Origin: Actinostola sp. cb2023
Lineage: Eukaryota > Cnidaria > Anthozoa > Actiniaria > Actinostolidae
Direction of reading: 5' to 3'
Assembly (NCBI GenBank): GCA_033675265.1
Contig: JAUJYZ010001582.1
Coordinates: forward strand, 93,904 to 157,903
DNA: 64,000 nucleotides
The notes beneath the pieces are model-generated. The model was not told the DNA's origin, did not search any database, and worked only from the letters and a program-made list of their open reading frames with translations. Each line of letters begins with the position of its first letter. Positions within the stretch are counted from its first letter, which is position 1. Positions 30,401 through 64,000 of this stretch are shown here, piece after piece. The position numbers and the translations under genes are program-made.

Positions 30401-32767
30401 TTTAACTCATTGACTCCTACACCGGCCGAAACCGGCCGTAAACATCGATACTGCTTTGAAAAATTCTAACTTTCTGAATTTTCGTAACATCGATCTCATG
30501 GCCAGTTACTAGTGACAACTACATGTAGGTAACTCTTCAAATTTTAACCTCACGTAAACTGACTTTCAGGTCCGATTTCTGAGCATTAGTTCAATTTGTT
30601 TTTCATAGAAATCAAAAATGCGTGTTTTTGACGCAATTTCACACCTCGAAAATGAACGACATTTGACTTGGCGTTTTCTTCCAAAATACATCATTGCAAA
30701 ACAAAACGCCACTTTCTCAGCAAACTTCCACCTCTCTTCTTGATATATTCGTGAATTTTTCCCTCTCTTCCTTAACTCGCCGAACAATAGCAATTTCCTT
30801 TGGACCACTTTCGCAAACATGTGTTTTCCTTCTGTATGCCCGAAAAGGATGCTGGGAACATCCGGGAATTTTCGACAGCAAGCATCCCGCCCTTTCTGTT
30901 TTTTAGACTTTTATAGAGTGCCGAGCCACTAAGTCCTACAGGCAAAATATTGCACCGGTTGCATTCTTTACAAGTCCAAAGTCGCCAAAAATGCCTTTGT
31001 AGGTCCTGCAATCCACCACAGAACAACCAGAGACGATTTCACAGTTGAGTCCGCCATTTTGAATTTCGTAACGGCAGTGCCGACATGTCTTCGTGAAACT
31101 CGCTTCTCGCTGATGGGTTCTTTCAGCAGAACGGTCTCTACCACACCAGTCAAGCTTAATGATGCTGTTCTGGGGGCTTCTGTGGTGAATAATGGCTATA
31201 AAACACTCTAAAAATGCAAAATTGGCCTCTTCAAAGCAGTTACAACCACTGGCCACGCAGAGATCCCAAGAAGAAAGACAAACCACATGAAAACGCGAGC
31301 CCACGGGCATTCAGAACTGTCAAGATTTCCATGGAAACCCCTTATATGGAATCGAAATTTCCTGTGGTGTGATTAGGTCCAGAAAATCGCTAAAAAACTC
31401 AAAATAGCTTAGGAGCGAATGGGTTAATTAATTCCTATTTGGTCGCTGGGCCCCGGTTGTTTTAAAGCGGGTTATTGCTAACCTGGGGTTAGGTTAGACA
31501 TATTTAGCCCTGTATTAGCATTAACCCGCATTCGAACAACCAGACCCTGTGAGATCTACAATCCTGGACAAAACCTGTTTGGAAGTTTGCTTTTGTTTTC
31601 ATTTTATTTTAAACGACAAGACATTTGTAATTCTTCCCCCTTGTCAATGTTGGTCAGAGAGGTGAGTCTGGGTTCACGACAGACATGAGCAACATTGTCA
31701 AGGGGAAGGGCGGGGGTGTTAGGGTGGTTGGGGATGTGAGGGGGGGTTCCCATGGTCTTGAACGATCCACATTCCCAACAGTTTTGTCCAGGATTGTACA
31801 GTATATGCATTATGGCACACTCAGTGACTTACTTGGTTTTGTGTTGTGACCTATGAGTATCTAACAATACCATGCTACTAGCAGAGCCAGATCTACTGCT
31901 AATGTTCGGTGCATATGTGTTATTACTCTTAGGGACCCAAGAAGATACCATATCATTCACATTTAATCTGGACATTTCCTGGAAAAGTTCTGGACTTAAT
32001 GTACCATCAGCCAGCGGTATTTCTTCCATCTCATCATCTCGTACTGTAGAGCTAATACCACTATCCTCGGCACAAGAGGACGATGCACTGCATTCAAAGT
32101 CACTACTTGGTGACTCTGAAAACAGACCGTCTTTGCGGGCCTTATCACCCCTTGAGCACCAATTGTCTTTTGTGGTGGCACTTACTTGAGCTAACTCTGG
32201 TTCCGTGATATCAGATGGTGGTGAGCCACAAAAATCACCATTACTTATGGTATCACTGCCATGGCAATTATTAGAAGTGGCTATAACGTGTTGTGTGGTT
32301 TGTAGTGTATTGATTTCAATGGAAGGTTCGCTATTTCCGGTCTTCACTATTCCTTTGTCGTTTCTTGGTACAGACTGCTCTGTAGATACCGGCCTAGCAC
32401 CTTCGATGTTTTCCATTTCACTACCAGTACTACTCAATGATTCTTTCAATTCTGTATTTTCGTTGCTTTGCAGTTCTTTCTCCATTGATGTTGTGCAAGA
32501 TTCGCTGTTGAAAGACGAGCTCTCACTCTCATCGACGTTAGATTTGCCACTACGATTCCTTTCTCTTGGGCTGCTGCATTCAGACCCTGAATTATCACTG
32601 TTAATTAGATTAAGACATTCGTCATCTTCAACAGGTTCGCTGTTCAAAAGGTTTTGTTTTATCGACTTCGAGTTCGTCGTCTTTGCAGACGAGTTTGCTT
32701 GACGCCCGTTCACTAAATTAAGCTCAATGGAGTCTTCTTCCTCGCAGCCATCATCTTGTGAAGACAT
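9254..32767 (-). CDS. TBC1D12/14: TBC1D12/TBC1D14-like RabGAP, complete, 11 exons
   Basis: Gene-level entry: join of 32767-31833, 27312-27154, 26531-26449, 26120-26003, 25765-25659, 18322-18123, 16325-16254, 15188-15060, 14907-14798, 10018-9915 and 9468-9254. The sum is 2232 nt, exactly 744 codons including stop. The order is a long acidic Ser-rich N-terminal exon, a Lys/Glu-rich helical segment ([14 protein letters not shown] ... [10 protein letters not shown]), then the TBC domain from [15 protein letters not shown] to [13 protein letters not shown]. Both catalytic fingers are present: the arginine finger IMMDVSR (exon 6) and the glutamine finger Y-VQ (split over exons 7/8). TBC domains accelerate GTP hydrolysis by Rab GTPases. 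Vertebrate TBC1D12/14 act on Rab11-positive recycling endosomes, and TBC1D14 also affects autophagosome formation. Whether this is TBC1D12, TBC1D14 or their pre-duplication ancestor cannot be decided here. Introns total about 21 kb and are packed with mobile DNA. Confidence 0.88.
9504..9628. repeat. Foldback element in TBC intron 10
   Basis: Almost perfect 38-bp arms (AATGAAGGTTATGACGAGAA and its inverted copy) around a 45-bp loop, in the 446-bp intron between exons 11 and 10. Confidence 0.75.
9915..10018 (-). CDS. TBC1D12/14: TBC1D12/14 exon 10
   Basis: 104 nt encoding [20 protein letters not shown] and then [14 protein letters not shown], the end of the TBC core. Acceptor TTTCAG at 10020-10019, donor G|GTAAGC at 9914. 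No open frame of reportable length; located by conserved protein sequence. Confidence 0.87.
11373..11824 (+). pseudogene. ISXO2/IS1595 (Merlin-type) transposase remnant, two frameshifts
   Basis: Three reading frames must be combined. The first has [19 protein letters not shown], holding the first catalytic Asp. A short middle segment reads [11 protein letters not shown]. From about 11518 the third reads [20 protein letters not shown] and then WKSY (second Asp) and [13 protein letters not shown] (third acidic residue). This order matches the DDE core of IS1595/ISXO2 transposases, found in eukaryotic Merlin elements. The N-terminal DNA-binding part is absent and the frame breaks make it inactive. 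Terminal inverted repeats specific to this copy were not pinned down. Confidence 0.72.
11863..12773. mobile_element. Element with about 120-bp terminal inverted repeats
   Basis: 11863-11983 and 12654-12773 are inverted copies starting TATACACCTGTTTTCAAAAA, about 910 bp end to end, no ORF. The flanks (11766-11835 and 12783-12878) are diverged copies of the transposase 3' end (GATATATTCATAAAG, then GTTCAAGG..GTG), so this insertion sits between two partial Merlin-like 3' ends. Confidence 0.6.
13011..13408. repeat. 100-bp tandem repeat, 4 copies
   Basis: Exact 100-bp period (TATCAGAAGC at 13011, 13111, 13211, 13311). Each unit ends GACGAGTTGACGCGTAGCCA, related inversely to GGCTACGCGTGCAACGCGTC near 10856 and 10935, so it is probably subterminal to the composite element. 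Copy 3 has TAG changed to AAG. Confidence 0.8.
13409..13461. repeat. GATA microsatellite
   Basis: Interrupted (GATA)n run directly following the 100-bp tandem repeat. Confidence 0.85.
14798..14907 (-). CDS. TBC1D12/14: TBC1D12/14 exon 9
   Basis: 110 nt encoding [20 protein letters not shown] and then [17 protein letters not shown], the second half of the TBC domain. Acceptor CTGCAG at 14909-14908, donor TG|GTAAGT at 14797 (phase 2). The Trp codon is completed by the first base of exon 10, 4.8 kb downstream. Confidence 0.86.
15060..15188 (-). CDS. TBC1D12/14: TBC1D12/14 exon 8: glutamine finger
   Basis: 129 nt beginning [15 protein letters not shown], so the catalytic Gln is the second codon of the exon, and continuing to [18 protein letters not shown]. 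Acceptor TTTCAG at 15190-15189; donor ATG|GTTAGT at 15059 (GTTAGT, a weaker donor). Phase 0 both ends. Confidence 0.86.
15189..16253 (-). other. TBC1D12/14 intron 7
   Basis: Contains a six-copy run of the 18-bp unit TAATCGAGGGAGGGTGCC at 15373-15475, the same unit as in the MITE at 8258. Otherwise nothing recognised. Confidence 0.6.
15373..15475. repeat. 18-bp minisatellite related to the 8276-8535 array
   Basis: Six consecutive GGTGCCTAATCGAGGGAG units. The open frame across it repeats NRGRVP and is not a gene. Confidence 0.8.
16254..16325 (-). CDS. TBC1D12/14: TBC1D12/14 exon 7
   Basis: 72 nt encoding [20 protein letters not shown] and then DVGY, a very conserved TBC block. The final Tyr is the Y of the YxQ glutamine finger. 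Acceptor CATAG at 16327-16326, donor TAC|GTAAGT at 16253; phase 0 both ends. Confidence 0.86.
16930..17567. mobile_element. About 640-bp element with 20-bp terminal inverted repeats
   Basis: Ends ATGACCTAAGAAAATCCTGC and its near-perfect inverse at 17545-17567. Interior has a short in-frame start (AAGATGGCAGATAAA) but is interrupted by stops; family not recognised. Confidence 0.55.
17598..17715. repeat. Foldback element, 118 bp
   Basis: GTGATATTTGGGATAAATAC and inverse; about 40-bp arms. Typical short non-coding hairpin MITE. Confidence 0.75.
17809..18102. repeat. Foldback element of the ACACCTATTTCAAAAAACG family
   Basis: About 70-bp arms (TACAGCTATTTxAAAAAA, GTTGTCTCGTG, GTGCGTATTGCACATTG) around a 150-bp spacer. 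Ends 20 bp from the exon 6 donor. Confidence 0.75.
18123..18322 (-). CDS. TBC1D12/14: TBC1D12/14 exon 6: arginine finger
   Basis: Encodes [14 protein letters not shown], a variable 30-residue loop, and then [20 protein letters not shown]. The IMMDVSR motif is the IxxDxxR arginine finger that inserts into the Rab nucleotide site. Acceptor TTAG at 18324-18323, donor GAG|GTAAGC at 18122. A longer open frame extends into the intron to 18659 but that part shows no TBC similarity. Confidence 0.85.
18569..19084 (+). repeat. Split direct repeat A1 of the DIRS-group element
   Basis: Matches 23768-24398 in direct orientation. It includes GCCAAGGGTTTGCTATCTCC, GTAAGTTTTTCCTATCCAGG and the end at ATTAGTT. 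Probably holds the element promoter. Confidence 0.8.
19129..20283 (+). CDS. Gag-like protein of the DIRS-group element
   Basis: 384 residues. The N-terminal half is Ser/Thr/Ala/Pro-rich and low complexity (about residues 1-170). A conserved-looking core follows ([60 protein letters not shown]). A Cys/His cluster lies near the C-terminus ([14 protein letters not shown], then [14 protein letters not shown]), consistent with a nucleic-acid-binding zinc knuckle. The frame is uninterrupted. GC content is visibly higher than in the host introns. The pol frame starts about 620 bp downstream across a T/A-rich stretch. Confidence 0.78.
   Translation: MPRSTRNSSDTGDFSFGWPATTTSPAATGTPPAMSTSTSRASDGQSRGVLAPQERQDLIRDVVQAVLAATSSSPVVTPLVTSGPSTLLAPASVPSSLATTQRSASTGMWPFLSAPSFANTFAASTSRPGASSMVSTSLANGSVTSWPSLVAPSLAAVVPPVLHQPFVIGPGCSPIPSKLVTQIVGGKFVDLSELIAANLTEAQNEPQLLLDGRVVLSTTPRRQRRRIDDIVTWLEAFSIFKLVLASYFPQRWADLSRYQLLILRTHRQFNGRAWLTYDKAFREHVAATKTTDWSTLNPQLYSFHTAGSVPWGPSNEATEAEGSNESNTVCFSWNNGQCSSLYQSCRFAHKCRTCHGPHRVLDCPNSPKRKYGPSDFSSYQPKRC
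20323..20450. repeat. T/A-rich low-complexity tract between gag and pol
   Basis: About 130 bp of TTATTATTTTTATTTTT-type sequence inside the retrotransposon, between the gag stop and the pol ORF. It may have expanded after insertion. Confidence 0.8.
20902..22518 (+). CDS. Reverse transcriptase - RNase H of the DIRS-group element
   Basis: 538 residues without interruption. RT motifs in order: [20 protein letters not shown] (about residue 98), [35 protein letters not shown], the catalytic [11 protein letters not shown] (YxDD box, about residue 227) and VVLGIELDS. RNase H follows: [14 protein letters not shown] (first Asp), [12 protein letters not shown] (Glu), [10 protein letters not shown] (Asp) and [15 protein letters not shown] (final His/Asp). 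All key acidic residues are present, so the enzyme may be functional. Its 3' end overlaps the recombinase ORF by 94 bp in another frame. Confidence 0.88.
   Translation: MHGLPPVAAVSPLQVARFAHELAGHPDKAQVEFVLNGLCLGFRIGFHKHQKLRSATKNKESASSNPQVIDSYIDNEVRLGRVAGPFATPPLPHLQVSSFGVIPKRGQPGKWRLIVDLSSPRGLSVNDGIDREEFTLQYIRVDQIIQMVSDLGRGALMAKFDVESAYRNVAVHPSDRYLLGMKWKGNYFVDLALPFGLRSAPFIFNSVATMVEWILSNNYSVSNLVHYLDDFILAGPPNSDLCARNLNRSLQVCYELGLPLHPAKCVGPVTTMVVLGIELDSVQKIARLPADKLSDLQKLIQSWRPKRTCNKRQLESLIGHLHHAAKVVWPGRTFVRRMIDLLCCFRKPDHPIRLNCEFRRDLNWWHQFLSLWHGVSFWLYPGVPVVSDIEVVSDAPGSIGYGAFYNQQWFNGVWIDSQEPESIAYKELFPIALAAKVWGHMWAKQHVLFRSDNEAVVSILNSRTSKIPAIMHLLRNLLLAAARFNFSFSSEHIPGIRNTIADALSRFHWQEFRKAAPLALRDPTPILPLMLAELTSPL
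22425..23450 (+). CDS. Tyrosine recombinase of the DIRS-group element
   Basis: 341 residues as an open frame; the true start is uncertain and the conserved part begins near residue 34. The N-terminal core-binding region reads [20 protein letters not shown] and [13 protein letters not shown]. The catalytic region shows the first Arg (FGFLRSAEF), [12 protein letters not shown] (His-x-x-Arg), GRWSS and the nucleophile Tyr in AYLTYIRTP. The R-H-R-W-Y set is complete. This enzyme replaces the DDE integrase of other LTR-type elements. It ends at 23450, before repeat B1. Confidence 0.87.
   Translation: MAGIQEGSTFGSPRPYSDPTPYASRVDQSSLESQCQIFLLNGLAPTTRRTYASAQRKYIDFCSQLGRQSPCPADEKTLSLFITFLAQTLQHRSIKVYLSAVRSLHIEQGFADPLANCVRLQQVFRGIKRSQGSPTPQRLPITDSLMQVIFKALDLKLFNHAMFWAACTLAYFGFLRSAEFTVPNLSNFSTSIHLQVSDLAFDNLTEPSCLRVLVKASKTDPFRKGCHVHIGRGRSPLCAVSAIAMYLNIRGDSPGPLFLLDDGRPLSRELLTSWLRSIFTGAGIAGNFSSHSFRIGAATVAARNGVPDHLIQTLGRWSSNAYLTYIRTPAEALASLASHLS
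23560..23755 (+). repeat. Split direct repeat B1
   Basis: GTTGAGACAGGGTTGCTATG ... CACTGATGAAGCACTTAAG, matched at 24489-24555. A second partial copy (CCACTGATCAAGCACTTAAG) follows at about 23710-23730, so the B repeat is itself partly duplicated. Confidence 0.7.
23768..24398 (+). repeat. Split direct repeat A2
   Basis: Direct copy of A1, with extra internal segments of about 110 bp (for example around 23875-24010 and 24055-24120), apparently from local duplications, and the same final 270 bp. Confidence 0.8.
24489..24575 (+). repeat. Split direct repeat B2
   Basis: Copy of B1 (GTTGAGACAGGGTTGCTATG) ending CATCTTGGCGATGAG; marks the downstream end of the element. Confidence 0.7.
24598..24837. 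repeat. Foldback element, 240 bp
   Basis: Arms of about 85 bp (CAATACTCCAGTTTCGAGTT; GACGCATTTGCTCAGCCTTA) around a 70-bp loop, immediately downstream of the retrotransposon. Confidence 0.8.
25028..25440. repeat. 17-18-bp tandem array and 165-bp tandem duplication
   Basis: ACACTAATTTATGCAG-type units repeat about five times to 25110. Then 25111-25275 is duplicated exactly once at 25276-25440 (start CAGTAATTTATGCAGATGAT). The near identity of the two 165-bp copies suggests a recent event. Confidence 0.85.
25659..25765 (-). CDS. TBC1D12/14: TBC1D12/14 exon 5: start of TBC domain
   Basis: Encodes [20 protein letters not shown] and then [15 protein letters not shown]. The [15 protein letters not shown] motif marks the beginning of TBC domains. 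107 nt; acceptor CTACAG at 25767-25766, donor G|GTGAGT at 25658. The next exon lies 7.3 kb away across the DIRS-like retrotransposon. Confidence 0.87.
26003..26120 (-). CDS. TBC1D12/14: TBC1D12/14 exon 4
   Basis: Encodes a Lys/Glu/Gln-rich coiled-coil-like stretch ([18 protein letters not shown]) followed by [12 protein letters not shown], the conserved lead-in to the TBC domain. 118 nt; acceptor GATAG at 26122-26121, donor AT|GTAAGA at 26002; phases 1 in and 2 out match. Confidence 0.82.
26449..26531 (-). CDS. TBC1D12/14: TBC1D12/14 exon 3
   Basis: Encodes [20 protein letters not shown] and then VAQARKK. This NLPAK...HRQQYE block is characteristic of TBC1D12/14 immediately upstream of the TBC domain. 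83 nt; acceptor AATAG at 26533-26532, donor G|GTGAAA at 26448; phases 2 in and 1 out agree with the neighbours. Confidence 0.82.
26532..27153 (-). other. TBC1D12/14 intron 2
   Basis: Contains a short perfect hairpin (GTTGTCCAGCCAAA and inverse, 26837-26884); otherwise nothing recognised. Confidence 0.55.
27154..27312 (-). CDS. TBC1D12/14: TBC1D12/14 exon 2
   Basis: Encodes [20 protein letters not shown] and then LIFENRPR, the segment just before the conserved NLPAKSP block. The donor AAG|GTATGA at 27153 is clear. The acceptor is less sure: TTAG at 27313 (used here, with a CTAAT branch-like motif upstream) or CTCAG at 27268 both keep phase 2, giving 159 or 114 nt. Confidence 0.66.
27858..28580. 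repeat. 38-bp minisatellite, about 19 copies
   Basis: Unit TGGTCTACAAACACAATAGA plus AAGTGGTCAATGCATTGG, period 38 bp. One shortened unit near 28405-28420 and one 2-bp insertion near 28250 (ACACACAT). Because 38 is not a multiple of three and the unit has few stops, it gives overlapping spurious open frames in all three plus frames. Confidence 0.92.
28616..28940. mobile_element. MITE, 325 bp, 31-bp terminal inverted repeats
   Basis: Ends ACAGCTAATTTACGTCACxC and inverse, with CACGTGACCAGTAA continuing. Sits right after the 38-bp minisatellite. No coding capacity. Confidence 0.75.
29177..29292. mobile_element. MITE, 116 bp (CAGAATACCCT ends)
   Basis: CTTCAGAATACCCTGCAACT and perfect inverse. 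The CAGAATACCCT end motif is also present in the inner inverted pair at 10729 and 13562. Confidence 0.75.
29399..29490. repeat. Foldback, 92 bp
   Basis: AAATGTAAATTGTACTTAGA and inverse, loop about 35 bp. Confidence 0.75.
29615..29935. repeat. Dispersed repeat (GGGTACTCCCAT ends), copy 1
   Basis: Begins GGGGAGGGTACTCCCATAAA and ends CATATATGGGAGTCCC. The interior (GCCAAACTGAACATAAAATA; GTGATTTGTATACCCTGTT) recurs in inverted orientation at 52283-52520. Confidence 0.7.
30402..31427. mobile_element. TTAA-flanked element, about 1.0 kb
   Basis: TTAA followed by CTCATTGACTCCTA on the left, and on the right TAGGAGCGAATGGG followed by TTAA: imperfect 14-bp terminal inverted repeats within a TTAA duplication, as produced by piggyBac- or Kolobok-type transposases. 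Minus-strand open frames (30566-31310) show no recognised domain, so it is probably non-autonomous. Confidence 0.5.
31455..31541. repeat. Foldback, 87 bp
   Basis: GGTTGTTTTAAAGCGGGTTA and inverse (TTAACCCGCATTCGAACAAC). Confidence 0.7.
31558..31797. repeat. Foldback, 240 bp
   Basis: Perfect 17-bp ends ACAATCCTGGACAAAAC, with a further internal inverted pair (CCTTGTCAATGTT/AACATTGTCAAGG). Confidence 0.7.
31833..32767 (-). CDS. TBC1D12/14: TBC1D12/14 exon 1: acidic Ser-rich N-terminal region
   Basis: The start ATG at 32767 is directly preceded by an in-frame TAA, so the start is well fixed. The exon encodes about 311 residues rich in Ser, Glu, Asp and Asn with no recognised domain, probably disordered, ending near DTHRSQHKT. 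The donor is AA|GTAAGT at 31832 (phase 2). It is the upstream-most exon, 521 bp from the divergent SFI1-like start. Confidence 0.82.
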
Positions 32768-33288
32768 TTACAAAACCTGGACAAAGTCGACTCTTGGCAG
32801 GCAATGAGATAGGCTCTTTCTCTTGTTACATCCACCAATAGTTTAGCGGTAAATACAGAACAACTGTCCGGCAACAAGCGCCATTTTGTCTTCACGCTAT
32901 TTCAGTGTTTATGTATCATACTCGTTTGTGGAGGAGTTTCGGAATGAATCGGAGCGACGTCGGACACATCGGAGCGACGTCGGACACATCGGAGCGAAGT
33001 CGGACACATCGGAACGAAGTCGGACTTATTTATTACAGTTTTCTCCAATGAAATTATATAATACAAAGTTAAATAAAATATATTAAGATATTTACTAAAT
33101 AAAGAAAATAAAGATAAAAAGTGGAGAGGGAAGCATCCAAAAAGCGCCATTGACACCATCTCCCCGGTAACTGACAATAAATGACACATCGGAGCGAAGT
33201 CGGATCACATCGGAGCAAAGTCGTTGCAAAGTCGTGAGTAATCGGCGAGTCATCGTTATCATGTAGCACTGCACAGCAATGCAGCAAG
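32768..33288. promoter_or_regulatory. Head-to-head intergenic region (candidate bidirectional promoter) with 20-bp repeats
   Basis: 521 bp separate the divergent starts of the TBC1D12/14-like and SFI1-like genes. Four 20-bp tandem copies of ATCGGAGCGACGTCGGACAC-type sequence lie at 32948-33026 and two degenerate copies at 33184-33226. The first two carry a GACGTC palindrome, the later ones GAAGTC. Divergent pairs this close usually share a promoter; that use here is inference. No TATA box was identified with confidence. Confidence 0.5.
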
Positions 33289-63289
<30,001 letters not shown>

Positions 63290-64000
63290 GTAAGTGAAAC
63301 TGATTTGTTCATACAGGACTACTGTCACTGCTTTGATGGCTGATTGTAACCCTGTCTATTTTACTTTCCTCTGTGGGCATAGTAAAATATAGTTAATGGT
63401 AAATGCACATTCAGGGTAAACGCACATGTTCAAAGGTCATTCAATGTCACGTTTCATTATCTTATTCTTGTCTGGCTTTCGTTTTTTTCCAACTTCTATC
63501 ACTGCCTTACATTGGTCAGTGACTTGCGTTCATAAACTATAGAGCATTCATGTCTCTCTGATAGCGCATGTGCCGTCTAGGTTTACCTTAGTACAGCCTT
63601 TAGCATTGGCTAGGTGCTTCACCTGTTGAGCAACTGTCTGGCTATAAAAGCAAGTCAATTAGAATGAATACTCATATAATTTGCAAGCCTTGCTGCACAG
63701 TAATAATAATAATAATAATAATAATAACTGTATTTACTGAGGGTAACACTAAATAGCAATGCTAATAAACTTGTGGCCCTCTACATGTATACTCAATTAC
63801 AAATACATTAAAGACTCCAGCTCAAATAAGGTGGTGAGGTGCATGAGAGTTGCCACAACATGAGGTGCAGGAGTTACAGAAACAAGGAAACAGAAGCAGA
63901 TATGATTCATATTCCGTGAGAGACATTCCTTTTTGATAGTGTATTTATAGACTTCATTGCTTTTCACCCATACTCCTTTTCGGTCTAGTCACGTAGGCTT
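63290..64000 (+). other. SFI1-like intron 10 (partial)
   Basis: No exon recognised up to the window end. Holds a short AAT microsatellite at 63701-63727. Confidence 0.5.

Larger units (their letters stand above)
27313..31832 (-). other. TBC1D12/14 intron 1
   Basis: 4.5-kb intron holding the 38-bp minisatellite, five foldback/MITE elements, a dispersed repeat (29615-29935) and a TTAA-flanked element. No further coding exon was recognised. Confidence 0.65.

Noticed and set aside
30566..31310. Minus-strand Cys-rich frames as a host gene
   Set aside because: Confined to the TTAA-bounded element, broken into several frames, no recognised domain.

Overview
The window reads as an intron-rich animal nuclear genome, most likely a cnidarian (anthozoan such as a coral or sea anemone). 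That assignment is an inference from intron-rich genes with GT-AG junctions, a secreted multi-Kazal protein, a tyrosine-recombinase (DIRS-group) retrotransposon, a Penelope-like element with hammerhead ribozymes, and dense foldback/MITE content. No bacterial or organellar signature was seen.

Three host genes could be reconstructed from splice junctions and reading phase. (1) Minus strand, 6883-1753: a secreted protein with five Kazal domains in three exons (signal peptide, domains 1-3, domains 3-5), all introns phase 1. A one-base excess in a CCCC run breaks domain 3. (2) Minus strand, 32767-9254: a complete 11-exon RabGAP of the TBC1D12/TBC1D14 type. Exon lengths sum to 2232 nt (743 codons plus stop) with every junction phase-consistent. 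(3) Plus strand, 33289 to beyond 63289: the 5' part of an SFI1-like centrin-binding centrosomal protein. Ten exons are seen and the gene runs off the window. Exon 6 lacks one A in a homopolymer. Genes 2 and 3 are head to head across a 521-bp intergenic region carrying 20-bp repeats.

Nearly everything else is repeats inside introns. The TBC gene introns hold a nested inverted-repeat complex with a broken ISXO2/Merlin-type transposase (10.2-14.5 kb), a DIRS/Ngaro-like retrotransposon with three intact ORFs and split direct repeats (18.6-24.6 kb), a 38-bp minisatellite (27.9-28.6 kb), a TTAA-flanked element (30.4-31.4 kb) and many short foldbacks. SFI1 intron 1 (18.6 kb) holds an 819-bp Penelope-like insertion with a 12-bp target duplication and head-to-head hammerhead ribozymes, a second palindromic ribozyme-like pair, and a 15.3-kb tandem array of 32/41-bp units (36691-52012). 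SFI1 intron 2 holds a 72-bp minisatellite into which two TA-duplicating MITEs have inserted, one of them carrying a further nested MITE. Later SFI1 introns hold foldbacks, a TTA microsatellite and a 22-bp minisatellite.

The three genes have no obvious shared pathway: extracellular protease inhibition, Rab11/autophagy trafficking and centriole/centrosome structure. The most notable features are the ribozyme-bearing Penelope insertion, the satellite in SFI1 intron 1, and the split-repeat retrotransposon. No searches were run; family calls rest on motif reading, exon phase arithmetic and remembered family features.
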